Below are positions 30,017 to 39,996 of a stretch of DNA of 64,000 nt, one piece after another. The position numbers and the translations under genes were made by a program. Origin of the DNA: Enterococcus moraviensis ATCC BAA-383 (GTDB lineage Bacteria > Bacillota > Bacilli > Lactobacillales > Enterococcaceae). Position 1 is the stretch's first letter. Each line of letters starts with the position of its first letter. Location of the stretch: assembly GCF_000407445.1 (NCBI RefSeq), contig NZ_ASWB01000002.1, positions 124,001-188,000 of the forward strand, given 5' to 3'. The notes below the pieces were generated by a model. It did no database searches. It was not told the DNA's origin and saw only the letters and a list, made by a program, of their open reading frames with translations.

Positions 30017-30754
30017 ATGGATTTAAAAGGAAAAAACGTATTTGTTACAGGTAGTACAAGAGGCATCGGAAAAGAAATTGCTTTAACTTTTGCAAAAGAA
30101 GGCGCAAATGTTGCTTTGAATGGGCGTGGTGAAATCAGCTCAGAATTAGTGAAAGAAATTGAAGCTTTTGGGGTTAAATGTATCGGGGTTTCAGGAGATA
30201 TTGCTAATTTTGACTCAGCAGGAGAAATGATACAGGCTGTTGTTGATGGTTTAGGATCAGTAGACATTCTAGTGAACAACGCTGGCATTACAAACGATAA
30301 ATTATTATTGAGAATGTCAGAAGAAGATTTTACACGATGCATTCAAATCAATTTAACCGGAACATTCAATATGACACAACATACAATCAAAAAAATGATG
30401 AAACAACGTAGTGGAAGAATTATTAATATGTCTAGTGTCGTTGGGTTGATGGGAAATATCGGCCAAGCCAATTATGCGGCAAGTAAAGCTGGGGTTATTG
30501 GTTTAACTAAATCAGTAGCAAGAGAAGTTGCGGCTCGCGGCATTACGTGTAACGCTATTGCACCAGGCTTTATTGAAACTGAAATGACAGAAGTTTTATC
30601 CGATAAAGTAAAAGAACAAATGAGTCAACAAATTCCATTACAATCATTTGGACAAGTAGAAGACGTCGCCAATGCGGCAATCTTTTTAGCGAAAAGTCCA
30701 TATATTACAGGGCAAGTCCTAAATGTAGATGGTGGTTTAGTCATGCACGGCTAA
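30017..30754 (+). CDS. fabG: 3-oxoacyl-ACP reductase
   Basis: The protein is a 245-residue short-chain dehydrogenase: GSTRGIGKEIAL cofactor loop, NNAGIT, catalytic Ser in NMSSVVG, and the YAASK Tyr/Lys pair near residue 153-157. The end GQVLNVDGGLVMHG is typical of FabG. It reduces beta-ketoacyl-ACP with NADPH. GGACGGGAGG precedes the ATG, in the end of fabD. A 26-bp gap leads to fabF. Confidence 0.95.
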   Translation: MDLKGKNVFVTGSTRGIGKEIALTFAKEGANVALNGRGEISSELVKEIEAFGVKCIGVSGDIANFDSAGEMIQAVVDGLGSVDILVNNAGITNDKLLLRMSEEDFTRCIQINLTGTFNMTQHTIKKMMKQRSGRIINMSSVVGLMGNIGQANYAASKAGVIGLTKSVAREVAARGITCNAIAPGFIETEMTEVLSDKVKEQMSQQIPLQSFGQVEDVANAAIFLAKSPYITGQVLNVDGGLVMHG

Positions 30755-30780
30755 TCAACAAGCTTGAAAGGAGCGATTGA

Positions 30781-32016
30781 ATGAATCGCGTAGTGATTAC
30801 AGGTTATGGTGTGGCATCTCCAATTGGGAATGATGCAGAAACCTTTTTAGAAAGTTTACAAACTGGAAAAAATGGAATTGGACCTATTACAAAGTTTGAT
30901 GCCAGCGAAACGGGTATTACATTAGCAGCAGAAGTAAAGGACTTTCCTTTTGACAAGTATTTTGCAAAAAAAGATGCTAAACGTATGGATCTTTTTTCCT
31001 TATTCGGTATTTATGCAGCGTTAGAAGCGATGGAAATGAGTCAATTAGATATAGAACAGATTGATGTTGATCGTTTTGGGGTCATGGTGGGTTCTGGTAT
31101 TGGTGGACTACAAACTATTCAGGATCAAGTGACAAGAATGCGTGAAAAAGGGCCTAAACGTGTGGCGCCTTTATTTATACCAATGGCTATTGGAAACATG
31201 GCGGCAGGGAATATCGCGTTACGCGTTGGAGCAAGAGGGACATGTACGGCAACAGTCACGGCTTGTGCTACAGCGAATAATTCGATCGGAGAAGCTTTTA
31301 GAAATATCAAACATGGTTATTCAGATGTATTATTAGCAGGCGGAACGGAAGCTTCGATCACTGAAATAGGAATTGCTGGTTTCGCTTCCTTAACAGCTGT
31401 AACTTCTGAGGAAGATCCAAATAGAGGATCAATTCCATTTGATAAAAATCGTAGTGGATTTGTAATGGGTGAAGGTGCTGGAATTTTAGTTTTGGAATCT
31501 TTAGAGCATGCTCAAAAAAGAGGAGTTAAAATTTTAGGGGAAATCGTTGGGTATGGTTCAAATTGTGATGCCTATCATATGACATCGCCTAGGCCAGATG
31601 GAAGTGGTGCTGCCAAAGCGATGAAATTAGCGATCGAAGAAGCCAATATTGATTCTGACAAAGTGGGCTATATCAATGCTCACGGTACAAGTACACCGTC
31701 CAATGATGTTGCAGAAACTAAAGCAATTCAAACTGCTTTAGGAGAAGCCTCTAAAAATGTTCGTGTTAGTAGCACGAAAAGTATGACTGGGCATTCATTA
31801 GGTGCTACAGGTGGGATTGAAGCAATTGCGACATTGAACGCTTTACAGCATCAATTTATTCCGCCAACGATCAATATTGAGCAGTTAGATGAAGCCATCG
31901 AAATTAATATTGTTACAAATGAAAGTCAAAAACATGAATTTGAGTATGCTTTGACAAATTCATTTGGCTTTGGTGGTCATAATGCAGTACTTTGTTTAAA
32001 ACGTTGGGAGGATTAA
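30781..32016 (+). CDS. fabF: beta-ketoacyl-ACP synthase II
   Basis: The protein has 411 residues. The active-site Cys is in TVTACATANNSIGEA, the His residues in INAHGTSTPSND and MTGHSLGATGGIEA, and the C terminus has NSFGFGGHNAVL. It elongates acyl-ACP by condensing it with malonyl-ACP. GAAAGGAGCGATTGA precedes the ATG. The stop is one base before accB, typical of tight coupling between chain elongation and acetyl-CoA carboxylase genes in this operon. Confidence 0.95.
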   Translation: MNRVVITGYGVASPIGNDAETFLESLQTGKNGIGPITKFDASETGITLAAEVKDFPFDKYFAKKDAKRMDLFSLFGIYAALEAMEMSQLDIEQIDVDRFGVMVGSGIGGLQTIQDQVTRMREKGPKRVAPLFIPMAIGNMAAGNIALRVGARGTCTATVTACATANNSIGEAFRNIKHGYSDVLLAGGTEASITEIGIAGFASLTAVTSEEDPNRGSIPFDKNRSGFVMGEGAGILVLESLEHAQKRGVKILGEIVGYGSNCDAYHMTSPRPDGSGAAKAMKLAIEEANIDSDKVGYINAHGTSTPSNDVAETKAIQTALGEASKNVRVSSTKSMTGHSLGATGGIEAIATLNALQHQFIPPTINIEQLDEAIEINIVTNESQKHEFEYALTNSFGFGGHNAVLCLKRWED

Positions 32017-32017
32017 A

Positions 32018-32518
32018 ATGAATATCAATGAAGTGAAGGAATTATTAACACAATTTGACCAATCAACACTAACGGAATTTGATCTTAGAGAAGGTTCGTT
32101 TGGTCTTTATATGAATAAAAATAAAGTAACACAAAAATCGTCGTCGGATGAAGTAAAATATACTGCTGACAATAATACAATGACTCAGGAATCATCTGAA
32201 GTTACAAGCCAACAAATGGAAGTAAAAGAAACGATCAAAGAAACTGTAAAACCTGAAGCGAAACCAGAAAATACAGAAGAAATCATTTCTCCAATCGTAG
32301 GCGTTGTGTATTTAAAACCAGCACCTGATAAAGAAAACTTTAAACAAGTTGGTGATTCAGTGAAAAAAGGCGACATCGTGTGTATTGTTGAAGCGATGAA
32401 ACTTATGAATGAAATTACCGCTACTGTAGATGGTGTGATTACAGAAGTTTTAGTAGAGAATGAAGATGTTGTTGAATTTAATCAACCTCTTTTCCGTGTC
32501 GCTAAGGGAGTGGAATGA
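32018..32518 (+). CDS. accB: biotin carboxyl carrier protein of acetyl-CoA carboxylase
   Basis: The protein has 166 residues. A helical N-terminal part (residues 1-40), a flexible Ser/Glu/Lys/Thr linker (45-90), and a C-terminal biotinyl domain with [15 protein letters not shown] and the biotin-accepting Lys in [10 protein letters not shown], as in all AccB proteins. It carries CO2 from AccC to AccA/AccD. GGGAGGATTAAA precedes the ATG. Its stop overlaps the fabZ start region (ATGATG). Confidence 0.95.
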   Translation: MNINEVKELLTQFDQSTLTEFDLREGSFGLYMNKNKVTQKSSSDEVKYTADNNTMTQESSEVTSQQMEVKETIKETVKPEAKPENTEEIISPIVGVVYLKPAPDKENFKQVGDSVKKGDIVCIVEAMKLMNEITATVDGVITEVLVENEDVVEFNQPLFRVAKGVE

Positions 32519-32937
32519 TGAATATAGAAGAAATCAAAGAAATTATTCCTCATCGATATCCTTTTTTACTGTTAGATACAGTGGAAGAAATCGTTGTTGG
32601 TGAAAAAGTTATCGCAAAGAAAAATGTAACGATCAATGAACCTTTTTTTCAAGGACATTTTCCAGGAGAACCTGTGATGCCAGGTGTATTGATTCTTGAA
32701 GCATTAGCACAAGCAGGTGCTGTAGCATTATTGTCTATGCCTGATTTTAAAGGGAAGACAGCCTATTTTGGTGGTATTGATAAAGCCAAATTTAGACAAA
32801 AAGTTGTTCCAGGTGATACGTTGATGTTAGAAGTAGAAATTATGAAAGTAAAATCAATAGCCGGCATCGGCAAAGGAACTGCAACTGTGAATGGGAAAAA
32901 AGTAGCGGAAGCAGAATTGACCTTTATGATTGGATAG
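32518..32937 (+). CDS. fabZ: 3-hydroxyacyl-ACP dehydratase
   Basis: The protein has 139 residues and a hotdog fold. The catalytic His lies in [11 protein letters not shown] and Glu in [11 protein letters not shown], with the N-terminal [14 protein letters not shown]. It dehydrates beta-hydroxyacyl-ACP. ATG 32518 is preferred over the ATG at 32515 for its spacing to GGGAG, and it touches the accB stop. In enterococci a second dehydratase/isomerase (FabN) with FabO makes unsaturated acids; this copy, next to the acc genes, is the ordinary FabZ type by context. That split cannot be proved from the window. Confidence 0.93.
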   Translation: MNIEEIKEIIPHRYPFLLLDTVEEIVVGEKVIAKKNVTINEPFFQGHFPGEPVMPGVLILEALAQAGAVALLSMPDFKGKTAYFGGIDKAKFRQKVVPGDTLMLEVEIMKVKSIAGIGKGTATVNGKKVAEAELTFMIG

Positions 32938-32944
32938 GTGAGCT

Positions 32945-34315
32945 ATGTTTTCAAAAGTTTTAATTGCAAATAGAGGAGAAATCGCAGTTCGGATCATTCG
33001 GGCATGTCGTGAATTAGGTGTGCAGACTGTCGCGGTATATTCAGAGGCAGATAAAGATGCCTTACACACACAATTAGCAGATGAAGCAATTTGTATTGGA
33101 CCTGCAAAAGCGGCAGATTCTTATTTAAATGTTCAAAGCGTATTAAGTGCGGCGATTGTTACCAATTCAGAAGCAATCCATCCAGGATTTGGTTTTTTAT
33201 CAGAAAATAGCCAATTTGCAGCGATGTGTGAAGAGTGTAATATTACGTTTATTGGTCCAAAAGCTGCGACAATTGATGCAATGGGAAATAAGATAAACGC
33301 CCGTGAATTGATGCAAAAAGCGAATGTTCCAGTTATTCCTGGAAGTACCGGTGTGATCAATTCTGTTGAAGAAGCCTTGCAGATTGCGGATAGTATTGGT
33401 TATCCAGTTATGCTGAAAGCTGCAGCAGGCGGTGGCGGCAAAGGAATTCGTAAAGTAATGAGTAAAGAAGAATTGCCACAACATTTTGCTTCAGCACAGC
33501 AAGAAGCAAAAGCGGCTTTTGGTAATGATGATATGTACTTAGAAAAAATTATTTATCCAGCGCGTCATATCGAAGTACAAATTTTAGGTGATCAGTATGG
33601 ACATGTAATTCACTTAGGTGAGCGGGATTGTTCTTTACAAAGAAATAATCAAAAAGTGATGGAAGAATCCCCGTCAATTGCGATTACAGCTGAAAAACGT
33701 CAGCTTTTAGGTGAAACAGCTGTCCGTGCAGCTAAAGCTGTTCATTATGAAAATGCTGGAACGATTGAATTTTTAATGGATAAATCGGGTGAGTTTTATT
33801 TTATGGAAATGAATACTCGAATCCAAGTTGAGCATCCTGTTACAGAGATGGTTACAGGAATCGATCTTGTGAAAGCTCAATTAAAAGTAGCTTCTGGGGA
33901 AGAATTACCTTATAGCCAAGAAGATATAACAATTACAGGTCATGCAATCGAATGTCGAATCAATGCTGAAAATCCTGCTTTTAATTTTGCACCTTCACCT
34001 GGGAAAATCAATAATTTGTTATTACCAAGTGGCGGAATGGGATTAAGAGTAGACAGTGCGATGTATTCAGGTTATACGATTCCACCTTTTTATGATTCAA
34101 TGATCGCTAAAGTGATCGTTCATGGAAATGATCGAATGGACGCATTAATGAAAATGCAACGTGCATTAAACGAAATCGTAACAGATGGTATCATCACAAA
34201 TTCAGAATTTCAGTTAGACTTGATTACACATAAAAATGTATTAGCTGGTGATTATGATACAAGCTTTTTACAAGAAACATTTTTACCAAATTGGGAACCA
34301 GAAAGCGATAATTAA
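32945..34315 (+). CDS. accC: biotin carboxylase subunit of acetyl-CoA carboxylase
   Basis: The protein has 456 residues. It has the N-terminal [20 protein letters not shown], an ATP-grasp domain with the Gly-rich loop [13 protein letters not shown], the active-site [20 protein letters not shown], and the C-terminal lid. It carboxylates AccB-biotin with ATP and bicarbonate. The start lies 7 bp after the fabZ stop with GGTGAGCT upstream. Followed by accD after 14 bp. Confidence 0.96.
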   Translation: MFSKVLIANRGEIAVRIIRACRELGVQTVAVYSEADKDALHTQLADEAICIGPAKAADSYLNVQSVLSAAIVTNSEAIHPGFGFLSENSQFAAMCEECNITFIGPKAATIDAMGNKINARELMQKANVPVIPGSTGVINSVEEALQIADSIGYPVMLKAAAGGGGKGIRKVMSKEELPQHFASAQQEAKAAFGNDDMYLEKIIYPARHIEVQILGDQYGHVIHLGERDCSLQRNNQKVMEESPSIAITAEKRQLLGETAVRAAKAVHYENAGTIEFLMDKSGEFYFMEMNTRIQVEHPVTEMVTGIDLVKAQLKVASGEELPYSQEDITITGHAIECRINAENPAFNFAPSPGKINNLLLPSGGMGLRVDSAMYSGYTIPPFYDSMIAKVIVHGNDRMDALMKMQRALNEIVTDGIITNSEFQLDLITHKNVLAGDYDTSFLQETFLPNWEPESDN

Positions 34316-34329
34316 AAAGGAGCAGGTGT

Positions 34330-35196
34330 ATGGCTTTATTTAAAAAGAAAAACTACATTCGAATCAATCCGAATCGCGCGGGAGACCAATCTTCTATAAA
34401 AAAACCTGCAGTTCCAGATAACATGTGGGCGAAATGTCCTTGTTGCAAACGCACGCTATATACAAAAGATATGGGGGCAGAAAAAGTCTGCCCTTATTGC
34501 GATTATAGCTTTAGAATTGGTGCTTGGGAACGTCTAGCTTTGACGGTAGATGAGAAAAGTTTTGAAGAGTGGGACACAGACTTGATCACGAAAGATCCAT
34601 TAGACTTTCCTGATTATTTAGATAAAATCGCCAAGATGCAAGAAAAAACGGAATTGCATGAAGCTGTTTTAACCGGAAAGGCTAAAATTGATGGTCAAGA
34701 GATTGGTATTGGTGTCATGGATGCTAATTTTATTATGGGGAGCATGGGAACTGTTGTCGGAGAAAAAATCACTCGTTTATTTGAACGGGCTACAGAACAA
34801 CGTTTACCAGTGATTATTTATACGGCTTCAGGTGGCGCAAGAATGCAAGAGGGCATTTTTTCTCTAATGCAAATGGCAAAAATTTCAAGTGCACTTAAAC
34901 GACACAGTAATGCTGGTCTGCTTTATATCACGGTACTAACTGATCCAACAACGGGCGGTGTCACAGCTAGTTTTGCTATGGATGGTGATATTATTTTAGC
35001 AGAACCACAAAGTCTGATTGGCTTTGCTGGACGTAGAGTGATCGAGCAAACAATCCGTCAAGAGTTACCTGATGATTTTCAAAAAGCCGAGTTTTTACTG
35101 GATCATGGATTTGTTGACAAAATCGTTCCTAGAAATCAGCTACGAGAAACACTTAGTGACTTACTAAAGATTCATACGATGAAAGGGTGGAAATAG
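34330..35196 (+). CDS. accD: acetyl-CoA carboxylase carboxyltransferase, beta subunit
   Basis: The protein has 288 residues. A Cys4 zinc ribbon is at about residues 37-59 ([10 protein letters not shown] and VCPYC). The crotonase-like carboxyltransferase core follows with [19 protein letters not shown] and the oxyanion region [14 protein letters not shown]. With AccA it transfers CO2 from biotin to acetyl-CoA, the committed step of fatty acid synthesis. AAAGGAGCAGGTGT precedes the ATG. It ends 2 bp before accA. Confidence 0.95.
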   Translation: MALFKKKNYIRINPNRAGDQSSIKKPAVPDNMWAKCPCCKRTLYTKDMGAEKVCPYCDYSFRIGAWERLALTVDEKSFEEWDTDLITKDPLDFPDYLDKIAKMQEKTELHEAVLTGKAKIDGQEIGIGVMDANFIMGSMGTVVGEKITRLFERATEQRLPVIIYTASGGARMQEGIFSLMQMAKISSALKRHSNAGLLYITVLTDPTTGGVTASFAMDGDIILAEPQSLIGFAGRRVIEQTIRQELPDDFQKAEFLLDHGFVDKIVPRNQLRETLSDLLKIHTMKGWK

Positions 35197-35198
35197 CG

Positions 35199-35984
35199 AT
35201 GGAAAAAACGGCCAATGATATTGTCACCTTAGCTCGTGCGCAAGATCGCTATACTACATTAGAGTATATTGATGCAGTTTTCGATGATTTTATGGAGTTT
35301 CATGGAGATCGTTATTTTGGAGATGATTTAGCTGTTGTTGGCGGAATTGCGACATTAGAAGAGAAACCTGTAACAGTTGTAGGAATCCAAAAAGGGCGTA
35401 ACTTACCTGAAAATATCGAACGAAATTTTGGTGCACCTCACCCAGAAGGCTACCGTAAGGCTTTACGCTTAATGAAGCAAGCAGAAAAATTTGGTCGTCC
35501 AATCGTTACGTTTATCAATACAGCAGGAGCTTATTGCGGTATTGAGGCAGAAGAACGTGGTGAAGGTGAAGCAATCGCCAAAAATTTGATAGAAATGTCT
35601 GATTTAAGTGTACCAATCATTGCAATTATTATTGGCGAGGGTGGAAGCGGCGGCGCATTAGCCCTTGCTTTAGCCGATGAAGTTTGGATGCTAGAGCATA
35701 CTATTTATGCTGTACTTTCACCAGAAGGATTTGCATCGATTTTATGGAAAGATGGAAGTCGTGCCAAAGAAGCAGCAGAATTAATGAAAATTACAGCAAC
35801 AGAATTAAAAGAATTAACGATTATTGATCGAGTGATTCCAGAAGAGATGAATGGTGAAGCATTGGAACAATCGAAAATCAATCGAATGATTCAAAAGGCA
35901 CTGATTGGTAAGTTTTCTGAGCTATCCCAACTTGAAACGGATACATTATTGGAAAATCGTTATCAACGTTTCCGTAAATATTGA
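35199..35984 (+). CDS. accA: acetyl-CoA carboxylase carboxyltransferase, alpha subunit
   Basis: The protein has 261 residues from ATG 35199 (GTG 35187 overlaps the accD end and the GGGTGG ribosome site). Motifs are [56 protein letters not shown] and [16 protein letters not shown]. It forms the carboxyltransferase with AccD. It lacks the longer N-terminal extension of the E. coli protein, as usual in lactic acid bacteria. Last gene of the fab-acc operon; a bidirectional terminator follows at 35987. Confidence 0.95.
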   Translation: MEKTANDIVTLARAQDRYTTLEYIDAVFDDFMEFHGDRYFGDDLAVVGGIATLEEKPVTVVGIQKGRNLPENIERNFGAPHPEGYRKALRLMKQAEKFGRPIVTFINTAGAYCGIEAEERGEGEAIAKNLIEMSDLSVPIIAIIIGEGGSGGALALALADEVWMLEHTIYAVLSPEGFASILWKDGSRAKEAAELMKITATELKELTIIDRVIPEEMNGEALEQSKINRMIQKALIGKFSELSQLETDTLLENRYQRFRKY

Positions 35985-35986
35985 TC

Positions 35987-36027
35987 AAAAATGGAACAAG
36001 TTTATTTTAGCTTGTTCCATTTTTTTA
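35987..36027. terminator. bidirectional terminator of the fab-acc operon
   Basis: AAAAATGGAACAAG pairs with CTTGTTCCATTTTT between convergent accA and the VOC gene. Confidence 0.9.
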
Positions 36028-36030
36028 TTA

Positions 36031-36423
36031 TCAATCGGTGTAAACTTCTGAAATTGACCAAACAAAGCCAAAAGGGTCTTTGATATTTGCAACTTTAAAT
36101 TTAGTTGGTACAACGGTAATAGGCATTTCTAACGTACAACCAGCAAGTAATGTTTTTTCTACAAGTTCTTCTACATTATTACAAATTAGTTGGATACAAA
36201 GAGGTGCTCCTTGTAATGTCAAGGCTGATTTAGCACCATTTTCTGGTTGTTCATCGGCTAAAGCGAAAAGACTCTCACCAATACTAAAACGTGCAGATTT
36301 TACTTCATCGTTCTTATTTAATTCAATTGTTTTTGCGTCAAATATCTTTTCATAAAGAGCCATAGCTATTTCTGTATCAGGGACAAAAAGATTGATTGAA
36401 GCCTTTTTTATTGTGACGGTCAT
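36031..36423 (-). CDS. VOC-superfamily (glyoxalase/PhnB-like) protein
   Basis: The protein has 130 residues with two beta-alpha-beta-beta-beta modules (residues 4-55 and 65-128): TVTIKKASINLFVPDTEIAM and ending DPFGFVWSISEV, the usual end of PhnB-like VOC proteins. Members bind metals and act in varied lyase, dioxygenase or resistance reactions; no substrate can be named. It is transcribed towards accA and ends at the shared terminator. Single gene; a GGGAAAAC site precedes the ATG on the minus strand. Confidence 0.8.
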   Translation of the reverse strand: MTVTIKKASINLFVPDTEIAMALYEKIFDAKTIELNKNDEVKSARFSIGESLFALADEQPENGAKSALTLQGAPLCIQLICNNVEELVEKTLLAGCTLEMPITVVPTKFKVANIKDPFGFVWSISEVYTD

Positions 36424-36648
36424 TGTTTTCCCTCATTTCACTTGTTTACAAAAGTTTAGCATAGAAATAATCAAAGAAACAAATCTTTGTTTTAATGGTC
36501 ATATTATTGTCATTGAATCTTATGAAAACTTATGATGAGCATTTATAGAATTTTTCACCAAAATGCAGTATAATACAAATTGGAGGAGTGCTAGCTTAGT
36601 ACTCCTTTCACTATGAGAAAGTTCATCGTGGAGATGAGAGGAGTTACT

Positions 36649-37176
36649 ATGTTTTTAAAATTTAAACCAACTTGGATGGTCGATGCGATTTATAAAATCA
36701 CACCGAACCAATTAAAAAAATTAGGAATTAAAGCTGTACTGACTGATTTAGACAATACGTTGATTGCCTGGGACAATCCAGACGGAACTGAAGAGTTATT
36801 GACGTGGATTCTAGAAATGAAAAATGCTGGGATACCTGTTGTAGTTGTTTCAAATAATAAATCTAGCCGTATTAAACGAGCAGTTGAAAAATTTGATTTA
36901 GAGTATGTATCGAGAGCTTTAAAGCCTTCAACTAGAGGCTTTCGTGAAGCAGAAAAAAAGCTGAATTTAAAGCCAGAAGAATTAGTGATGGTAGGCGATC
37001 AAATTATGACGGATATCCGAGGTGCAAATGCGGCTGGAATCAGAAATATTTTAGTACGTCCCATTGTTGACACAGACGGATGGAATACACGAATAAATCG
37101 TTTCTTTGAACGTAAAATTATGAAACACTTAGGGAAGAAACATCCAGATATGATATGGAAAGGCGGACTAGAATGA
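36649..37176 (+). CDS. yqeG: YqeG-family HAD phosphatase
   Basis: The protein has 175 residues from ATG 36649, behind GAGAGGAG; the ATG at 36613 has no such site. It is a HAD IIIA-type phosphatase with DLDNTLIAW (nucleophile Asp), VVSNNKSSR and GDQIMTDIRGAN. It opens the conserved yqeG-yqeH-yhbY-nadD-yqeK-rsfS cluster. In Bacillus subtilis YqeG belongs to the same operon, and in other organisms it has been linked to phosphatidylglycerophosphate dephosphorylation (GEP4-like), so its substrate is open. It overlaps yqeH by 4 bp (ATGA). Confidence 0.9.
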   Translation: MFLKFKPTWMVDAIYKITPNQLKKLGIKAVLTDLDNTLIAWDNPDGTEELLTWILEMKNAGIPVVVVSNNKSSRIKRAVEKFDLEYVSRALKPSTRGFREAEKKLNLKPEELVMVGDQIMTDIRGANAAGIRNILVRPIVDTDGWNTRINRFFERKIMKHLGKKHPDMIWKGGLE

Positions 37177-38288
37177 GCGAGCAAGAAGCAATCCAATGCA
37201 TCGGATGTGGTGCAGTCATTCAAACAGAACAGCCGAATGAATTAGGCTATACACCAAAGGCTGCTTTTGAAAAAGGTATGGAGACAGGGGAAGTGTATTG
37301 TCAACGTTGCTTCCGTTTAAGACATTATAATGACATTCAAGATGTTCAATTAACAGATGATGATTTTCTACGTTTGTTAAATGGATTAGGTAAAGAAGAT
37401 GCACTGATCGTGAATGTAGTTGATATTTTTGATTTTAATGGTTCGCTGATTCCTGGGTTACATCGTTTTATTGGGGATAATCCAGTATTGATGGTAGGAA
37501 ACAAAGTCGATATTTTACCTAAATCGTTAAAGAAACCAAAAATGATTCAATGGATGAGAGAGCGTGCTCATGAAGAAGGGCTACGTCCAGTCGATGTTTT
37601 ACTGACAAGTGCGAAGAAACCTCAAGAAATGGAAAATTTATTGGAGACGATCGAAAAATATCGTGAGGGCAAGGATGTCTATGTGGTTGGCGTGACCAAT
37701 GTTGGAAAATCAACATTGATCAATCAAATCATCAAGCAGACCGCGGGCGTTCAAGACGTGATCACAACATCGCAATTTCCAGGAACGACATTAGATAAGA
37801 TTGAAATACCATTGGATGACGGTCATTTCTTGATCGATACGCCAGGAATCATTCATCGTCATCAAATGGCGCATTACTTAGGGAAAAAAGATTTAAAAAT
37901 CATTGCGCCACAAAAAGAAATCAAACCAAAAGTATACCAATTGAATCCAGAGCAAACATTATTTTTAGGTGGCTTAGCTCGATTTGACTTTATTCAAGGG
38001 GAACGTAGTTCATTTATAGCTTATGTGTCAAATGATTTAGCAATCCACCGCACTAAGTTAGTGACAGCTGATGCATTTTATGAAAAACACGTAGGTGGTT
38101 TACTACAACCGCCTCGTCCTGATGAAGTAGCTGGGTTTCCAGAGTTGGTTCGCTTTGAATTTTCGATCAAAGAGAAAACAGATATCGTATTTGCTGGTCT
38201 AGGGTGGATTACTATAACAGAACCTTGTGTGGTTGCTGGTTGGGCTCCTAAAGGTGTCGATGTATTGAGAAGAAAAGCGTTGATTTAA
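37173..38288 (+). CDS. yqeH: ribosome biogenesis GTPase YqeH
   Basis: The protein has 371 residues from ATG 37173, overlapping the yqeG stop. An N-terminal zinc finger (CIGCGAVIQ and CQRCF) is followed by a circularly permuted GTPase domain: NKVDILPKS (G4) comes before GVTNVGKSTLIN (G1) and DTPGI (G3). A C-terminal beta domain follows. YqeH is needed for assembly of the 30S subunit. Cytoplasmic, part of the yqe operon; yhbY follows after 31 bp. Confidence 0.95.
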   Translation: MSEQEAIQCIGCGAVIQTEQPNELGYTPKAAFEKGMETGEVYCQRCFRLRHYNDIQDVQLTDDDFLRLLNGLGKEDALIVNVVDIFDFNGSLIPGLHRFIGDNPVLMVGNKVDILPKSLKKPKMIQWMRERAHEEGLRPVDVLLTSAKKPQEMENLLETIEKYREGKDVYVVGVTNVGKSTLINQIIKQTAGVQDVITTSQFPGTTLDKIEIPLDDGHFLIDTPGIIHRHQMAHYLGKKDLKIIAPQKEIKPKVYQLNPEQTLFLGGLARFDFIQGERSSFIAYVSNDLAIHRTKLVTADAFYEKHVGGLLQPPRPDEVAGFPELVRFEFSIKEKTDIVFAGLGWITITEPCVVAGWAPKGVDVLRRKALI

Positions 38289-38319
38289 TCATAAGTGAGA
38301 ACAGAGAGAAGGAAATTTA

Positions 38320-38631
38320 GTGGATTTAAGAGGAAAACAAAAGCGTTATTTACGTAGTCAAGCGCACCATCTACAACCGATTTTTCAAATTGGAAAAGGT
38401 GGCTTGAATTCTGCGATGGTGGTACAAATCAATGAAGCGTTGGAAAAAAGAGAACTGATTAAAGTAACATTATTACAAAATACTGATGAGATTGCAGAAG
38501 ATGTAGCTGCGGCATTGAAAGCAGACATTCACTGTGATATCGTTCAAATCATCGGTCGTGTACTAGTACTGTTCAAACCATCATCTAAAGAAAAATATCA
38601 AAAAATCTCTAAAGAAGTTAAAGCAATTTAA
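38320..38631 (+). CDS. yhbY: YhbY-type CRM-domain RNA-binding protein
   Basis: This 103-residue protein is a single CRM domain: LRGKQKRYLRSQAHHLQPIF, then the GxxG loop in IGKGGLN, then IKVTLLQNT and QIIGRVLVLFKPS. CRM proteins bind pre-50S or pre-30S particles and act in ribosome maturation. The start is GTG 38320, with AGAAGGA 7 bp upstream. It sits between yqeH and nadD in the usual order. Confidence 0.93.
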   Translation: MDLRGKQKRYLRSQAHHLQPIFQIGKGGLNSAMVVQINEALEKRELIKVTLLQNTDEIAEDVAAALKADIHCDIVQIIGRVLVLFKPSSKEKYQKISKEVKAI

Positions 38632-38649
38632 AACTTGGAGGTAAGAAAA

Positions 38650-39294
38650 ATGGGGACAAATACGAATGCTGCATTAAAAGCGGAAGTAATTGTGGAAGAA
38701 GCAGAGCTTTTTCAAAAGCGTAAACAGGTAGGAATATTAGGCGGGAATTTTAATCCAGTTCATTTGGCTCATTTAGTGATGGCTGACCAAGTGCAACAAC
38801 AACTTGGGTTGGACAAAGTCTATTTGATGCCTACTTATTTACCGCCTCATGTAGATGAAAAAAAGACAATTGATAGTAAACACCGATTAGCCATGCTGGA
38901 GCTAGCAATTGCTGATAATCCAAATTTGGCTGTAGAGCCTATTGAGTTGTTCCGTAAAGGCAAAAGTTATACCTATGACACAATGAAGGCTTTAACGCAA
39001 AATAATCCAGATACAGATTATTATTTTATCATTGGCGGAGATATGGTAGAATACTTACCAAAATGGTATAAAATTGATGAATTGCTGACGTTGACTAATT
39101 TTGTCGGTATTCGTCGACCACACTATGGGACCGTTACATCATATCCAATCATTTGGGTAGATGTTCCTCAAATGGATATTAGCTCAACATTGATTCGAGA
39201 GAAAATTAAAAATGGTTGTTCTACGCGCTACTTATTGCCTGATAGTGTGATACACTATATAGAAGAAAAGGGGCTGTATGTAGATGGATTTTAG
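38650..39294 (+). CDS. nadD: nicotinate-nucleotide adenylyltransferase
   Basis: The protein has 214 residues from ATG 38650, with TTGGAGG 9 bp upstream. It is a nucleotidyltransferase with GGNFNPVHLAHL at about residue 30 (the GxFxPxHxxH site) and the C-terminal ISSTLIREKIKNG. It makes nicotinate adenine dinucleotide from NaMN and ATP in NAD synthesis. There are about 25 residues before the core, slightly longer than typical. It overlaps yqeK by 11 bp. Confidence 0.95.
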   Translation: MGTNTNAALKAEVIVEEAELFQKRKQVGILGGNFNPVHLAHLVMADQVQQQLGLDKVYLMPTYLPPHVDEKKTIDSKHRLAMLELAIADNPNLAVEPIELFRKGKSYTYDTMKALTQNNPDTDYYFIIGGDMVEYLPKWYKIDELLTLTNFVGIRRPHYGTVTSYPIIWVDVPQMDISSTLIREKIKNGCSTRYLLPDSVIHYIEEKGLYVDGF

Positions 39295-39889
39295 CGGAGA
39301 ATATACGACGTTTAAGCGAGAAGAATTGATGCAAAAAGTCCAAATGCACATGAGTGAACGCCGATTTAAGCACGTTTTAGGTGTTGAAGAAACGGCTATT
39401 GCCTTAGCAGCTAAATATGGTGCGTCTGAGGAGAAGGCTAGCATTGCCGCCTTGACCCATGATTATGCTAAAGAACGTCCGAATGAAGAGTTTGAAATGA
39501 TCATTTTGCGTGACGGATATGATCAAGACTTACTCAATTATGGAAATGCGATTTGGCACGGACTTGTTGGAGCTAGCATGGTTCAAAGAGAACTAGGAAT
39601 CAATGACGAAGAGATTTTAGAAGCGATTCGTCTGCATACAACTGGTGGCGCTAAAATGAGTTTATTAGATAAAATTATTTATGTTGCTGATTATATCGAA
39701 CCAGGTCGTGATTTTCCTGGGGTGAAAGAAGCTCGTGAATTGGCTTTAGTCGATTTAGACGAAGCCGTTGCCTATGAAACCAAACATACATTGCAACATC
39801 TTATTGAAAAAGAACAAAAAATTTATCCCAAAACAATTGAAACATATAATTATTGGGTAGTAGGAAAAGCTGCACAAATCAATCCTTAG
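39284..39889 (+). CDS. yqeK: YqeK-type HD hydrolase (Ap4A hydrolase family)
   Basis: The protein has 201 residues with an HD fold: ERRFKHVLGVEETAIALA (His), the pair in ALTHDYAKERP, IWHGLVGASMV, and DKIIYVADYIEPGRDFPG. YqeK proteins cleave diadenosine tetraphosphate symmetrically into two ADP, removing this stress nucleotide. Translation is coupled to nadD through an 11-bp overlap. About 105 bp separate it from rsfS, without a terminator. Confidence 0.92.
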   Translation: MDFSGEYTTFKREELMQKVQMHMSERRFKHVLGVEETAIALAAKYGASEEKASIAALTHDYAKERPNEEFEMIILRDGYDQDLLNYGNAIWHGLVGASMVQRELGINDEEILEAIRLHTTGGAKMSLLDKIIYVADYIEPGRDFPGVKEARELALVDLDEAVAYETKHTLQHLIEKEQKIYPKTIETYNYWVVGKAAQINP

Positions 39890-39996
39890 AAAAATAGATA
39901 AATTGTCAGTGAAACAAAGAACGTTTCAATACCAATTTCCTAATTTTCTAAAGGATTAACCGATTTGTTCCGCTTTAAAATTAGGAGGAAACCATC

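Noticed and set aside
29674-30342. A 222-codon minus-strand ORF over fabD/fabG
   Set aside because: It is antisense to two unmistakable enzymes and is a shadow frame of their codon bias.
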